Assembly: GCA_905193995.1 (NCBI GenBank)
Contig: CAJJQT010000061.1
Coordinates: forward strand, 1 to 8,782
Origin: an uncultured Porphyromonadaceae bacterium
GTDB taxonomy: Bacteria > Bacteroidota > Bacteroidia > Bacteroidales > Muribaculaceae
DNA length: 8,782 nt
Direction of reading: 5' to 3'
The translations under genes were made by a program, and so were the position numbers. The notes beneath the pieces were generated by a model, which saw nothing but the letters and a program-made list of their open reading frames with translations, ran no database searches and was not told the DNA's origin. Of the stretch, positions 1 to 5,568 are shown in pieces. Every line of letters starts with the position of its first letter. Position 1 is the stretch's first letter.

Positions 1-2
1 CA

Positions 3-1148
3 GGTATCGAGCAGACAGGAAAAGAGCCATTCCATACTGTATTGATTCATGGTCTTGTAAGAGACTCACAGGGCCGCAAGATGAGTAAATCACTTGGAAA
101 CGGAATTGATCCGCTTGAAGTTATTGACAAGTACGGCGCTGATGCACTTCGTATGACACTTATGACAGGAAATGCACCAGGAAACGATATGCGTTTTTAC
201 TATGAGCGTGTTGAGGCATCAAGAAACTTTGCAAACAAGATCTGGAATGCATCACGCTTTATCATGATGAACATGGAAAAGGCATCAACAGACAATGTTT
301 CACTGGAAGATCTGACTATGGCAGATAAGTGGATTTTGACAAAGTGCAACAGTCTGATTGAGGAAGTAACAGAAAATCTTGACCGCTACGAGATGGGTAT
401 TGCTCTTCAGAAGGTATATGATTTCGTATGGGAAGAGTTCTGTGACTGGTACATTGAGATGGTTAAGCCGCGTCTGTGGGACGATGGCAATAAGTCTCAG
501 GCAGCAGCAATTTGGACCTTAAAGACTGTTCTGATTGAGTCCTTGAAACTTCTTCATCCATTTATTCCTTTTGTTACAGAAGAAATTTTCTGCAACCTGC
601 AGGATGAGGAAGAAAGCATAATGGTATCTGCATGGCCGGTAAGCAAAAAAGAGTGGAACTTTGCAGAGGAAGAGGAAGCAGTAGAGATGATGAAGGAGGC
701 AGTTCGTGCGATCCGTACAGTTCGTACTTCCATGAATGTACCGCCGAGCAAGAAGGCTACTGTATATGTTGTATCTGAGGATGCAAAGGTAAGAGAAATC
801 TTTGAACATAATAAGATATTCTTTGCAACACTTGGTTATGCAAATGAGGTTCTGATTCAGTCTGATAAGGCAGGAATCGCTGAGGATGCCGTATCTGCTG
901 TAACAGCACGCGCAACTATGTATATGCCATTTGCCGAGTTAGTTGATGTGGCAAAGGAGATTGAGCGTCTTGAAAAAGAAGAGAAAAAGCTCGAAGGCGA
1001 ATTAAAGCGTTCTAACAGCATGCTGTCAAATGAACGTTTTATCAGCAAGGCACCGGCAGAAAAAATTGCCGAGGAAAAGGCTAAGCTTGAAAAGTATGAG
1101 GCAACTATGAAGCAGGTACAGGAAAGATTGGCTGCTTTAAAGAAGTAA
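3..1148 (+). CDS. valS: Valyl-tRNA synthetase, C-terminal part (5' end outside window)
   Basis: This is the last 381 residues of a cytoplasmic class I aminoacyl-tRNA synthetase that charges tRNA-Val with valine. The frame is open to the left edge: codons before the first TTG read as typical ValRS sequence (GIEQTGKEPFHTV), so the gene enters from outside and roughly 500 N-terminal residues with the HIGH motif and editing domain are missing. The KMSKS ATP-binding loop is intact at residues 26-30 of the visible part, followed by SLGNGIDP. The anticodon-binding helical domain starts near residue 76 (FANKIWNASRFI) and runs to about 210. The C-terminal tRNA-binding coiled coil, rich in Glu, Lys and Leu, covers about residues 314-381. 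Codons are A/T-ending, as in low-GC Firmicutes. A strong terminator follows the stop by 21 bases, so valS ends its transcript. Identity is certain from the motifs; the host group is inferred. Confidence 0.97.
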   Translation, partial: GIEQTGKEPFHTVLIHGLVRDSQGRKMSKSLGNGIDPLEVIDKYGADALRMTLMTGNAPGNDMRFYYERVEASRNFANKIWNASRFIMMNMEKASTDNVSLEDLTMADKWILTKCNSLIEEVTENLDRYEMGIALQKVYDFVWEEFCDWYIEMVKPRLWDDGNKSQAAAIWTLKTVLIESLKLLHPFIPFVTEEIFCNLQDEEESIMVSAWPVSKKEWNFAEEEEAVEMMKEAVRAIRTVRTSMNVPPSKKATVYVVSEDAKVREIFEHNKIFFATLGYANEVLIQSDKAGIAEDAVSAVTARATMYMPFAELVDVAKEIERLEKEEKKLEGELKRSNSMLSNERFISKAPAEKIAEEKAKLEKYEATMKQVQERLAALKK

Positions 1149-1169
1149 ATCAAATACACTTAAAAGTTA

Positions 1170-1213
1170 AAAAAGCCATTCCCTTAGGCTTTTGCCTTGG
1201 GGATTGGCTTTTT
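1170..1213. terminator. Strong bidirectional Rho-independent terminator between convergent genes
   Basis: Two 20-base arms (1170-1189 and 1194-1213) around a TTTT loop pair along their whole length except for two T/T mismatches and one G-T wobble. The arms begin with AAAAA and end with TTTTT, so either strand gives a GC-containing stem followed by a U run (TTTTTT on the minus strand continues into 1169). It lies between the stop of valS and the stop of the convergent methyltransferase pseudogene and can end both transcripts. Confidence 0.9.
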
Positions 1214-1244
1214 GTGTGCTGTGCAGCATAGAAGAAAAATTATA

Positions 1245-2322
1245 TTATTCTGAGATAGTATTATTTTTTTTACATAGTAGGCGATATAACGTCGGATTAA
1301 CATCAAAGGCAGCAAGAAGCTCATTGATTTGATTTTTGTTGTCAGCACAGTGCCCGTTATACACGGCGCGAATCAGCAGATTTTTCGGGGTATGCGCCAT
1401 ATCAATAAACTCTAAAATCTGGGTACGGTAGCCATTCGCCTCTAAGATCTGGGCGCGCAGTCCATCAGTCATAAGTGCAGCCATGCGCTCTTTTAGTATG
1501 CCATAATGAAGTACTGGGGAGAGCAGATCATTTTTCATCTGCTTATTTAATTCATGCTGGCAGCAAGGAACAGAGAGGATGACTTTTGCACCCCAGCCGA
1601 CGGCCTTTGCAAGTGCATAGTCAGTGGCTATGTCACATGCATGAAGCGTAACGACCATGTCGACCTGGCTGCATCCATCGTAGTAAGCGATGTCACCGCA
1701 TAAAAATTCAAGCTTATCATAGCCGTATTTAACAGCGAGTTCGTTAGCCAAAGTCAAGAATGCGAAGCTCGCGGTCTGTAGGAAGTGAGGGAAGAATATC
1801 TTCAATATATTCAAGAAAACGGTTGATTTGACGAAACTTATCATAGTGAGCGTTAACGATGTTTCCATTTTGCGTCATTACGCCAAGATCAATTAAAAAT
1901 GGTACAGGAATACCTTCTTCAAGAATATATTTCTTTTTGCGGTTATGAGAAAGAGAAATTTTTGGCTGTTTGGCTGAGGCATTCACCTTCTTTTTAATAG
2001 TAATGGTTCCTTTTTTGCTCACAAGAACATTGGCGGTAAAGCTTTGTGTTTCTACGAGTGCATTTTTAAATGATGCTGTTTGTGACGAAGTATCAGAAGA
2101 CAGTTTACCTGTTAAATAAGAGCCAGCGTCACCGGCAGTCAAATTTTTATGGAAAACCTGAGTTTTCGTATATTCTTCTATCTGGAAAAGCAACGATTTA
2201 TTTTTTAGCATCGGACGGGCACAAATTTTAATGACACCATCCTTCGACGAAGGATTGCTTAAAATGACTCTTATAAGCGTTTCGTTTAGGCAGTCAGTAA
2301 AGAGTGACTGTAGATCGGACAT
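1245..2322 (-). pseudogene. Class I SAM-dependent methyltransferase (Methyltransf_32-like), broken by internal deletion and frameshift
   Basis: Two minus-strand reading frames are pieces of one gene. The N-terminal piece (ATG at 2322, AAGAAGG ribosome site about 6 bases upstream) runs 192 residues to RELRILDFG and meets TAA at 1746-1744. The C-terminal piece resumes in another frame at NELAVKYGYDKLEFL and runs to TAA at 1245-1247, with VDMVVTLHACD and VPCCQHEL motifs. In the intact family as I remember it, LDFG continues as CGKG/S-YLTF (SAM motif I), then the strand ending in an acidic residue (GLDL), then HCNELA. About 37 codons are therefore missing, and the spacing at the join is off by one base. 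The loss removes the SAM-binding loop, so neither piece could methylate alone. The PCC-H-E motif recalls the METTL25/RRNAD1-like group (PF13679); the substrate is unknown. Everything outside the gap looks well preserved, so the lesion is recent or an assembly or read error. A separate 207-residue reading from 1868 is out of frame before the join and is not a real N-terminus. Confidence 0.8.
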
Positions 2323-2384
2323 AAAAAACCTTCTTTCTGCAGAATGATACAGAATCTGCTGTGTATGTTTGCGAAAAGTTGTTC

Positions 2385-2413
2385 TTGCTATTTCACAGAT
2401 TTAATTTTATAAT
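2385..2413 (+). promoter_or_regulatory. SigA-type promoter of the ATP-grasp gene
   Basis: TTGCTA (2385-2390) and a perfect TATAAT (2408-2413) are 17 bases apart. Transcription would start near 2420, about 28 bases before the ATG at 2448. This placement shows that an in-frame GTG at 2361 cannot be the real start, because the promoter would lie inside the coding region. Confidence 0.75.
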
Positions 2414-2432
2414 ACAAGTATTCCAAAAGCAA
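2404..2432 (-). promoter_or_regulatory. Putative sigma-70/SigA promoter of the methyltransferase gene
   Basis: On the minus strand TTGCTT (2432-2427, -35) and TAAAAT (2409-2404, -10) are separated by exactly 17 bases. Transcription would begin near 2397, leaving a leader of about 75 bases before the ATG at 2322. Its -10 overlaps that of the divergent promoter. Position and spacing fit; not otherwise verified. Confidence 0.5.
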
Positions 2433-2447
2433 GAGGAAAATAAGACA

Positions 2448-3383
2448 ATGGAAAACAGTAAGAGTAGTTATGTAAAGATAATAAATGAGATCTGCGCAGA
2501 AGAAGGAATTAAGCTTAGCAGCTATTCCTATGACTGGGCATTTTGTCTGAGAAAGGATCAAAAGCGTGCCTTCATTTTGGGGTATCAGTTTGGATTAAAT
2601 CCTTCGTCTGTGCAGCAGGTATGCAATGATAAAAATATTGCAAGTGAGGTACTAAAGGAGGAAGATATTCCTAGTGTATATCACGCCTGTTTTATGGCAC
2701 CGTCTATGCTGCAGTATACTGGAGGAAAAGGCAGCTGGAAAGCACTTTTAGCAGAGCTAGAGAAGGGAACGCTTGTCTGCAAGGACAATTATGGAACGGG
2801 AGGCAATCTTGTTTTTAAAGTTAGGACACAGGCGGAGCTAGAGAGGGCCGCTTCTGATATCTATAAATCATCAGAGGCAATGGCGGTTTGTCGCTATGAA
2901 GACATTCAAAGCGAATATCGTCTTGTTGTATTAGACGGCGAGATTCGCCTTGCCTTTTCAAAGATTCGTCCGTCACTTACTGGTGATGGTGTGTCAACAG
3001 TTGGCAAATTGCTGGCAGAGGCTATTGCAAAGGGACAGATTCACAGCTTTCTCGTGCCAAATGAGGCAGAGCTTTTCAAGGTACCGGCAAAAGATGAGAC
3101 TTATTTATTAAATTGGAAGCACAATCTTGGACAGGGAGCAAGCGCGCTCACGCTTTCCATTCCAGATTTGGAGGAAGAGCTTGTCAGCCTTGTAAAGAAA
3201 ACAGCCAAGGCACTAGGCATCCGTTTTGCTTCAATTGATATGATTAAAACTAAGGCAGGCTGGAAGGTACTTGAGGTCAACGCTGGTGTCATGATGGAGC
3301 ATTTTGCTTCCTCTGGTGAGAATCAGTATATCACTGCGAAGGCAATCTATCGTGATGCGATACTGAAAATGTTTGAGGGTTGA
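2448..3383 (+). CDS. Stand-alone ATP-grasp ligase (cyanophycin synthetase/glutathione synthetase-like fold)
   Basis: This 311-residue cytoplasmic protein has the ATP-grasp motifs in order. The nucleotide-binding lysine and glycine-rich loop are at 112-120 (K-DNYGTGGN). A central strand begins at E156 (EYRLVVLDGEIRLAF), followed by KIRPSLTGDGVSTVGKL, a form also seen in cyanophycin synthetase. The Mg-binding acidic residues are D264 (SIDMIK) and the E276-V-N278 triad (EVNAG). Such enzymes join a carboxylate to an amine or thiol through an acyl phosphate, using ATP. It lacks the Mur-ligase half of cyanophycin synthetase, and the roughly 100-residue N-terminal part is not a domain I can name, so the substrate is unknown. 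I chose the ATG at 2448, with AGAGGA about 11 bases upstream, because the promoter and the poorly conserved-looking residues of the 29-residue upstream extension exclude the GTG at 2361. It is transcribed alone, divergent from the broken methyltransferase gene. Family is sure; function is open. Confidence 0.88.
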   Translation: MENSKSSYVKIINEICAEEGIKLSSYSYDWAFCLRKDQKRAFILGYQFGLNPSSVQQVCNDKNIASEVLKEEDIPSVYHACFMAPSMLQYTGGKGSWKALLAELEKGTLVCKDNYGTGGNLVFKVRTQAELERAASDIYKSSEAMAVCRYEDIQSEYRLVVLDGEIRLAFSKIRPSLTGDGVSTVGKLLAEAIAKGQIHSFLVPNEAELFKVPAKDETYLLNWKHNLGQGASALTLSIPDLEEELVSLVKKTAKALGIRFASIDMIKTKAGWKVLEVNAGVMMEHFASSGENQYITAKAIYRDAILKMFEG

Positions 3384-3400
3384 TTTTTTTTGCAAAAATA

Positions 3401-3433
3401 GGTATTATTTTTAATACCACAAAATAATTTTTT
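3401..3433. terminator. Probable terminator after the ATP-grasp gene
   Basis: A perfect 7-bp stem GGTATTA/TAATACC (3401-3407, 3412-3418) with a TTTT loop starts 17 bases after the stop codon. On the plus strand the T run (3428-3433) lies 9 bases beyond the stem, which is looser than usual. On the minus strand TATTTTTGC follows directly. The stem is A+T-rich, so strength is uncertain. It is the last feature that clearly belongs to the low-GC piece. Confidence 0.45.
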
Positions 3434-3570
3434 CAAAAAATGGAGGCCGAACGTTAGAAGGTCAGGGCCAGGGATAAGGCCGGTGCAGTGGCCGGCTTGG
3501 CTACGGATGTGGGGACATTGGATGAGTGGAGCCGGGTGACGCCTATGCTGAGGGCGAGCTTTTTGGCTTT

Positions 3571-3606
3571 GGACCGGAATTGATAGGCTCTTATCAGGAC
3601 CGGAAT
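3571..3606. repeat. 10-bp direct repeat flanking a 16-base hairpin
   Basis: GGACCGGAAT occurs at 3571-3580 and again at 3597-3606. The 16 bases between form a small inverted repeat, TGATA (3581-3585), GGCTCT, TATCA (3592-3596). Repeat plus spacer is 26 bases, which is not a multiple of three and shifts the plus-strand frame. It resembles a tiny insertion with a target duplication or a local tandem slippage; chance cannot be ruled out. Confidence 0.55.
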
Positions 3607-3767
3607 GCTTGCGAGAGTGACGACACGGCCTGTTATTATGACGGGAAGTCCGGCATCAATGCTGTCGTGAAATACCGCCTGAAATGCGGCTACGACGAGT
3701 CCGGTGAAGGTGTTCGTGAGGCCAAGGCCTAATGAAGTCCAGCCAACCGCGCGTAGGACCCGTATTT

Positions 3768-3788
3768 ACTCCATTCGGGAGTGTTTTT
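3768..3788 (+). terminator. Weak putative plus-strand terminator
   Basis: A 5-bp stem ACTCC/GGAGT (3768-3772, 3778-3782) with loop ATTCG, extendable by a T-G wobble, is followed after one G by TTTTT (3784-3788). It could end the transcript of whatever the upstream plus-strand fragment once was. The stem is short, so this is tentative. Confidence 0.3.
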
Positions 3789-3858
3789 GTATGAGTCGTC
3801 GGATGGCAACTTTAATTACAATGATTTCTTTCATGATGGTGGAGAGAAGAGGGTAATG

Positions 3859-3893
3859 AAAAAAGCGGATTCGGCTGTGGCCGGATCCGCTTT
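3859..3893 (-). terminator. Rho-independent terminator of the tRNA-fMet gene
   Basis: Arms 3862-3875 and 3880-3893 form a 14-bp GC-rich stem (one G-T wobble) with a four-base loop. Read on the minus strand the stem ends in TTTTTT (3864-3859), the classic terminator form, starting only about 6 bases past the encoded CCA end of the tRNA. The plus strand has only TTTC after the stem, so the signal acts mainly on the minus strand. Confidence 0.85.
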
Positions 3894-3898
3894 CGGGT

Positions 3899-3973
3899 TG
3901 GTGGCGGGGGCAGGACTCGAACCTGCGACCTTTGGGTTATGAGCCCAATGAGCTACCACTGCTCCACCCCGCA
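3899..3973 (-). tRNA. Initiator tRNA-fMet (CAT anticodon), 3' CCA encoded
   Basis: The minus strand folds as a full cloverleaf: acceptor TGCGGGG/CCCCGCC, D arm GAGC-AGTGGTA-GCTC, anticodon arm TTGGG-CTCATAA-CCCAA with anticodon CAT, variable AGGTC, T arm GCAGG-TTCGAGT-CCTGC, discriminator A and encoded CCA (3901-3899). Three features mark it as the initiator rather than the elongator: an unpaired 1-72 position (T opposite C), three G-C pairs at the base of the anticodon stem (GGG/CCC), and the A11-T24 pair in the D stem. It starts translation by carrying formyl-methionine to the ribosomal P site. It has its own promoter and terminator and stands alone. A short plus-strand and a 66-codon minus-strand ORF over it are shadows of the tRNA. 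Confidence 0.95.
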
Positions 3974-3988
3974 ATTTGTTTTCGGGTG

Positions 3989-4019
3989 CAAAGGTAGGGC
4001 TATTTTTTATACGGTGCAA
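3989..4019 (-). promoter_or_regulatory. Bacteroidota-type promoter of tRNA-fMet
   Basis: On the minus strand TACCTTTG (3996-3989) matches the Bacteroidota -7 consensus TAnnTTTG, and TTG (4019-4017) lies 20 bases upstream, the usual -33 spacing. Transcription would begin near 3982, about 9 bases before the tRNA. This is good evidence that this DNA is from Bacteroidota. Confidence 0.75.
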
Positions 4020-4126
4020 GTGTTTTAACACACATTAACTAACCGGCCCGCGAAAAATGCTTCTTTTTGTCAGGTGCGGAATGACGGGCGGCTCAGTTGC
4101 GTGCGCGTGTTAATCTTTTTTAGTAT

Positions 4127-4150
4127 TGACATACACGTCAGTAATGACTT
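4127..4150. promoter_or_regulatory. TGAC/GTCA inverted repeats upstream of the surA-like gene
   Basis: Three copies of the same half-site lie in alternating orientation: TGAC (4127-4130), GTCA (4137-4140), TGAC (4145-4148). They sit directly upstream of the -7 box at 4157, where a regulator would be expected to act. Four-base half-sites are short, so an operator role is only a suggestion. Confidence 0.25.
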
Positions 4151-4156
4151 TTTTTG

Positions 4157-4164
4157 TATCTTTG
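4157..4164 (+). promoter_or_regulatory. -7 box of the surA-ostA-MATE unit
   Basis: TATCTTTG fits the Bacteroidota -7 consensus TAnnTTTG and would start transcription near 4171, giving a leader of about 15 bases. A good -33 element at the normal distance is not seen: TTG at 4126-4128 is 28 bases away. It may be a weak or activator-dependent promoter. Confidence 0.55.
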
Positions 4165-4185
4165 TCGCCGATATAACCGTAAAAT

Positions 4186-5544
4186 ATGAAGATCAAATCC
4201 ATCGCATCGCTGCTCGCGCTCGGCATGGCCGGCGCTATCGCAGTGGCTCAGAATAATGTAATAGAGGAAGTCGCCTGGATCATCGGCGACGAGCCGATAT
4301 ACAAGTCGGAAATCGAACAGACATATCAGGACATGCAGAACGACCGCCAGACCATCACGGGCGACCCCTACTGCGTCATTCCCGAGCAGATGGCTATCGA
4401 GCGCCTGTTTCTGCACCAGGCCGATCTCGACACCGTGGAGGTGCCCGAGTCGATGGTCATGCAGCAGGTCGACGCGCAGATGAACTTCCTGATCACCAAC
4501 CTGGGCTCGCGCGAGAAGGTCGAGCAGTACTTCCGCAAGCCCTACCAGGAGATCCGCGACTACTACGCCACGTCGATGCGCAACCGCTTCCGCATCAATC
4601 AGGTCAAGCGCACGCTCACCCAGGACCTCAAGGTGACTCCCGCCGACGTGCGCCGCTACTTCGAGCAGCTGCCGGCCGATTCGATACCGTTCGTGCCCCT
4701 GCAGGTGCAGGTGCAGATCGTCACGCTCTATCCCGTCATTCCCCGCCAGGAGATCGACGACGTCAAGGCGCGCCTGCGCGACTATGCCGACCGCGTCAAC
4801 CGCGGCGAGGCTGACTTCTCGACCCTCGCCATCCTCTACAGCGAGGCACCCGAAGGCATCCGCGGCGGCGAGATCGGCTTCATGGGCCGCGGACAGCTCG
4901 TGCCCGAATACGCGGCTGTGGCTTTCAACCTCAACGACCCCAAGAAGGTGTCGAAAATCGTTGAGACCGAGTACGGCTTCCATATCATCCAGCTCATCGA
5001 GAAGCGAGGCGACCGCATCAACACCCGCCACATACTGCTGCGCCCCAAGGTAGCGGAGAAGGATCTTACGGACGCCGTCAACCGCCTCGACTCGGTCCGC
5101 ACCGACATTGTCGACAACCATAAGTTCACCTTCGAGGAGGCTGCCCGCTACATATCGCAGGACAAGGATACGCGCAACTCGCGCGGCGTGATGGTCAACT
5201 CCGAGACCGGCACGATCAACTTCGAGATGTCGCAGCTGCCCCAGGAGGTGGCCCGCGTGGTGGCCGGCATGGAGCCGGGCGACATATCGATGCCTTTCAT
5301 CATGCGCGACCCCAAGCGCGACCGCGAGATAGTGGCGATGGTGAAGCTGACGGCCCGCATTCCGGCCCATCAGGCCAATATGTCGGATGACTACCAGCTC
5401 ATCAAGGGCATGTACGAGGAATCGGCACGCGAGAAGATAATCAGCGACTGGCTCGTAAACAAGATCAACAACACCTACATCCGCGTCGAGGAAGGATGGC
5501 GCGGATGTGACTTCGAGTACAGCGGCTGGATCAAGAGTAAGTAA
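4186..5544 (+). CDS. surA: SurA-like periplasmic peptidyl-prolyl cis-trans isomerase (parvulin/PpiC family)
   Basis: This 452-residue protein folds outer-membrane proteins in the periplasm and isomerises prolyl bonds. Residues 1-22 are a Sec signal peptide (MKIK, hydrophobic core, AVAQ). Residues about 23-165 form a SurA-type chaperone domain (VAWIIGDEPIYKSEIE and IPEQMAIERLFLHQA). A first parvulin domain spans about 170-275, with VQVQIVTLYP, RGGEIGFMGRGQLVPEYAAVAF near 227 and YGFHIIQLIEKRGDRINTRHIL at 263 onward. A second, more divergent parvulin domain begins at 281 (RHILLRP) and includes MEPGDISMPF near 362. The C-terminal helix and tail (WLVNKINNTYIRVEEGW) resemble SurA ends. TAA at 4180-4182, in frame just before the ATG, fixes the start. 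It heads a three-gene unit; in Bacteroidales such genes commonly sit beside OstA-like genes, which fits a shared role in building the outer membrane. The symbol denotes similarity; orthology to E. coli SurA is inferred. Confidence 0.9.
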   Translation: MKIKSIASLLALGMAGAIAVAQNNVIEEVAWIIGDEPIYKSEIEQTYQDMQNDRQTITGDPYCVIPEQMAIERLFLHQADLDTVEVPESMVMQQVDAQMNFLITNLGSREKVEQYFRKPYQEIRDYYATSMRNRFRINQVKRTLTQDLKVTPADVRRYFEQLPADSIPFVPLQVQVQIVTLYPVIPRQEIDDVKARLRDYADRVNRGEADFSTLAILYSEAPEGIRGGEIGFMGRGQLVPEYAAVAFNLNDPKKVSKIVETEYGFHIIQLIEKRGDRINTRHILLRPKVAEKDLTDAVNRLDSVRTDIVDNHKFTFEEAARYISQDKDTRNSRGVMVNSETGTINFEMSQLPQEVARVVAGMEPGDISMPFIMRDPKRDREIVAMVKLTARIPAHQANMSDDYQLIKGMYEESAREKIISDWLVNKINNTYIRVEEGWRGCDFEYSGWIKSK

Positions 5545-5568
5545 CCAGACGACTTCATCCGGAGGATT

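Larger units (their letters stand above)
3434..3861. other. G+C-rich stretch with no recognised gene; possible decayed coding fragment
   Basis: No complete gene is convincing here. On the plus strand, 3458-3580 is open with G/C-ending codons (KVRARDKAGAVAGLATDVG...) between TAG at 3455 and TGA at 3581. A second open segment, GTG 3526 to TAA 3732 (68 codons), lies in the next frame, directly after an in-frame TGA. Both pass through GACCGGAAT, once in each frame, and would join if the 26-base repeat unit 3571-3596 were removed. The minus strand is also open for about 118 codons across 3455-3817 but has no ATG or GTG start. A short ORF (ATG 3733, about 19 codons) and a 21-codon ORF starting near 3791 are too small to judge. 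I recognise no protein family and no structured RNA: RNase P, tmRNA and SRP signatures were looked for and not seen. Confidence 0.5.

Noticed and set aside
2361..2447. Upstream GTG start adding 29 residues to the ATP-grasp protein
   Set aside because: A TTGCTA-17-TATAAT promoter lies inside the extension, the added residues look non-coding, and the ATG at 2448 has a ribosome site.
3441..3902. Integrative element inserted at the 3' end of the tRNA gene
   Set aside because: The tRNA 3' end faces the foreign DNA, but the composition change is about 460 bases away, no repeat of the tRNA end was seen on the left side, and no integrase is present.
3831..4031. A 66-codon minus-strand ORF
   Set aside because: It runs through the tRNA-fMet gene and its promoter; the reading is a tRNA shadow.
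4074..4256. A 60-codon plus-strand ORF overlapping the start of the surA-like gene
   Set aside because: It overlaps the promoter and the signal peptide region in another frame and resembles no protein.
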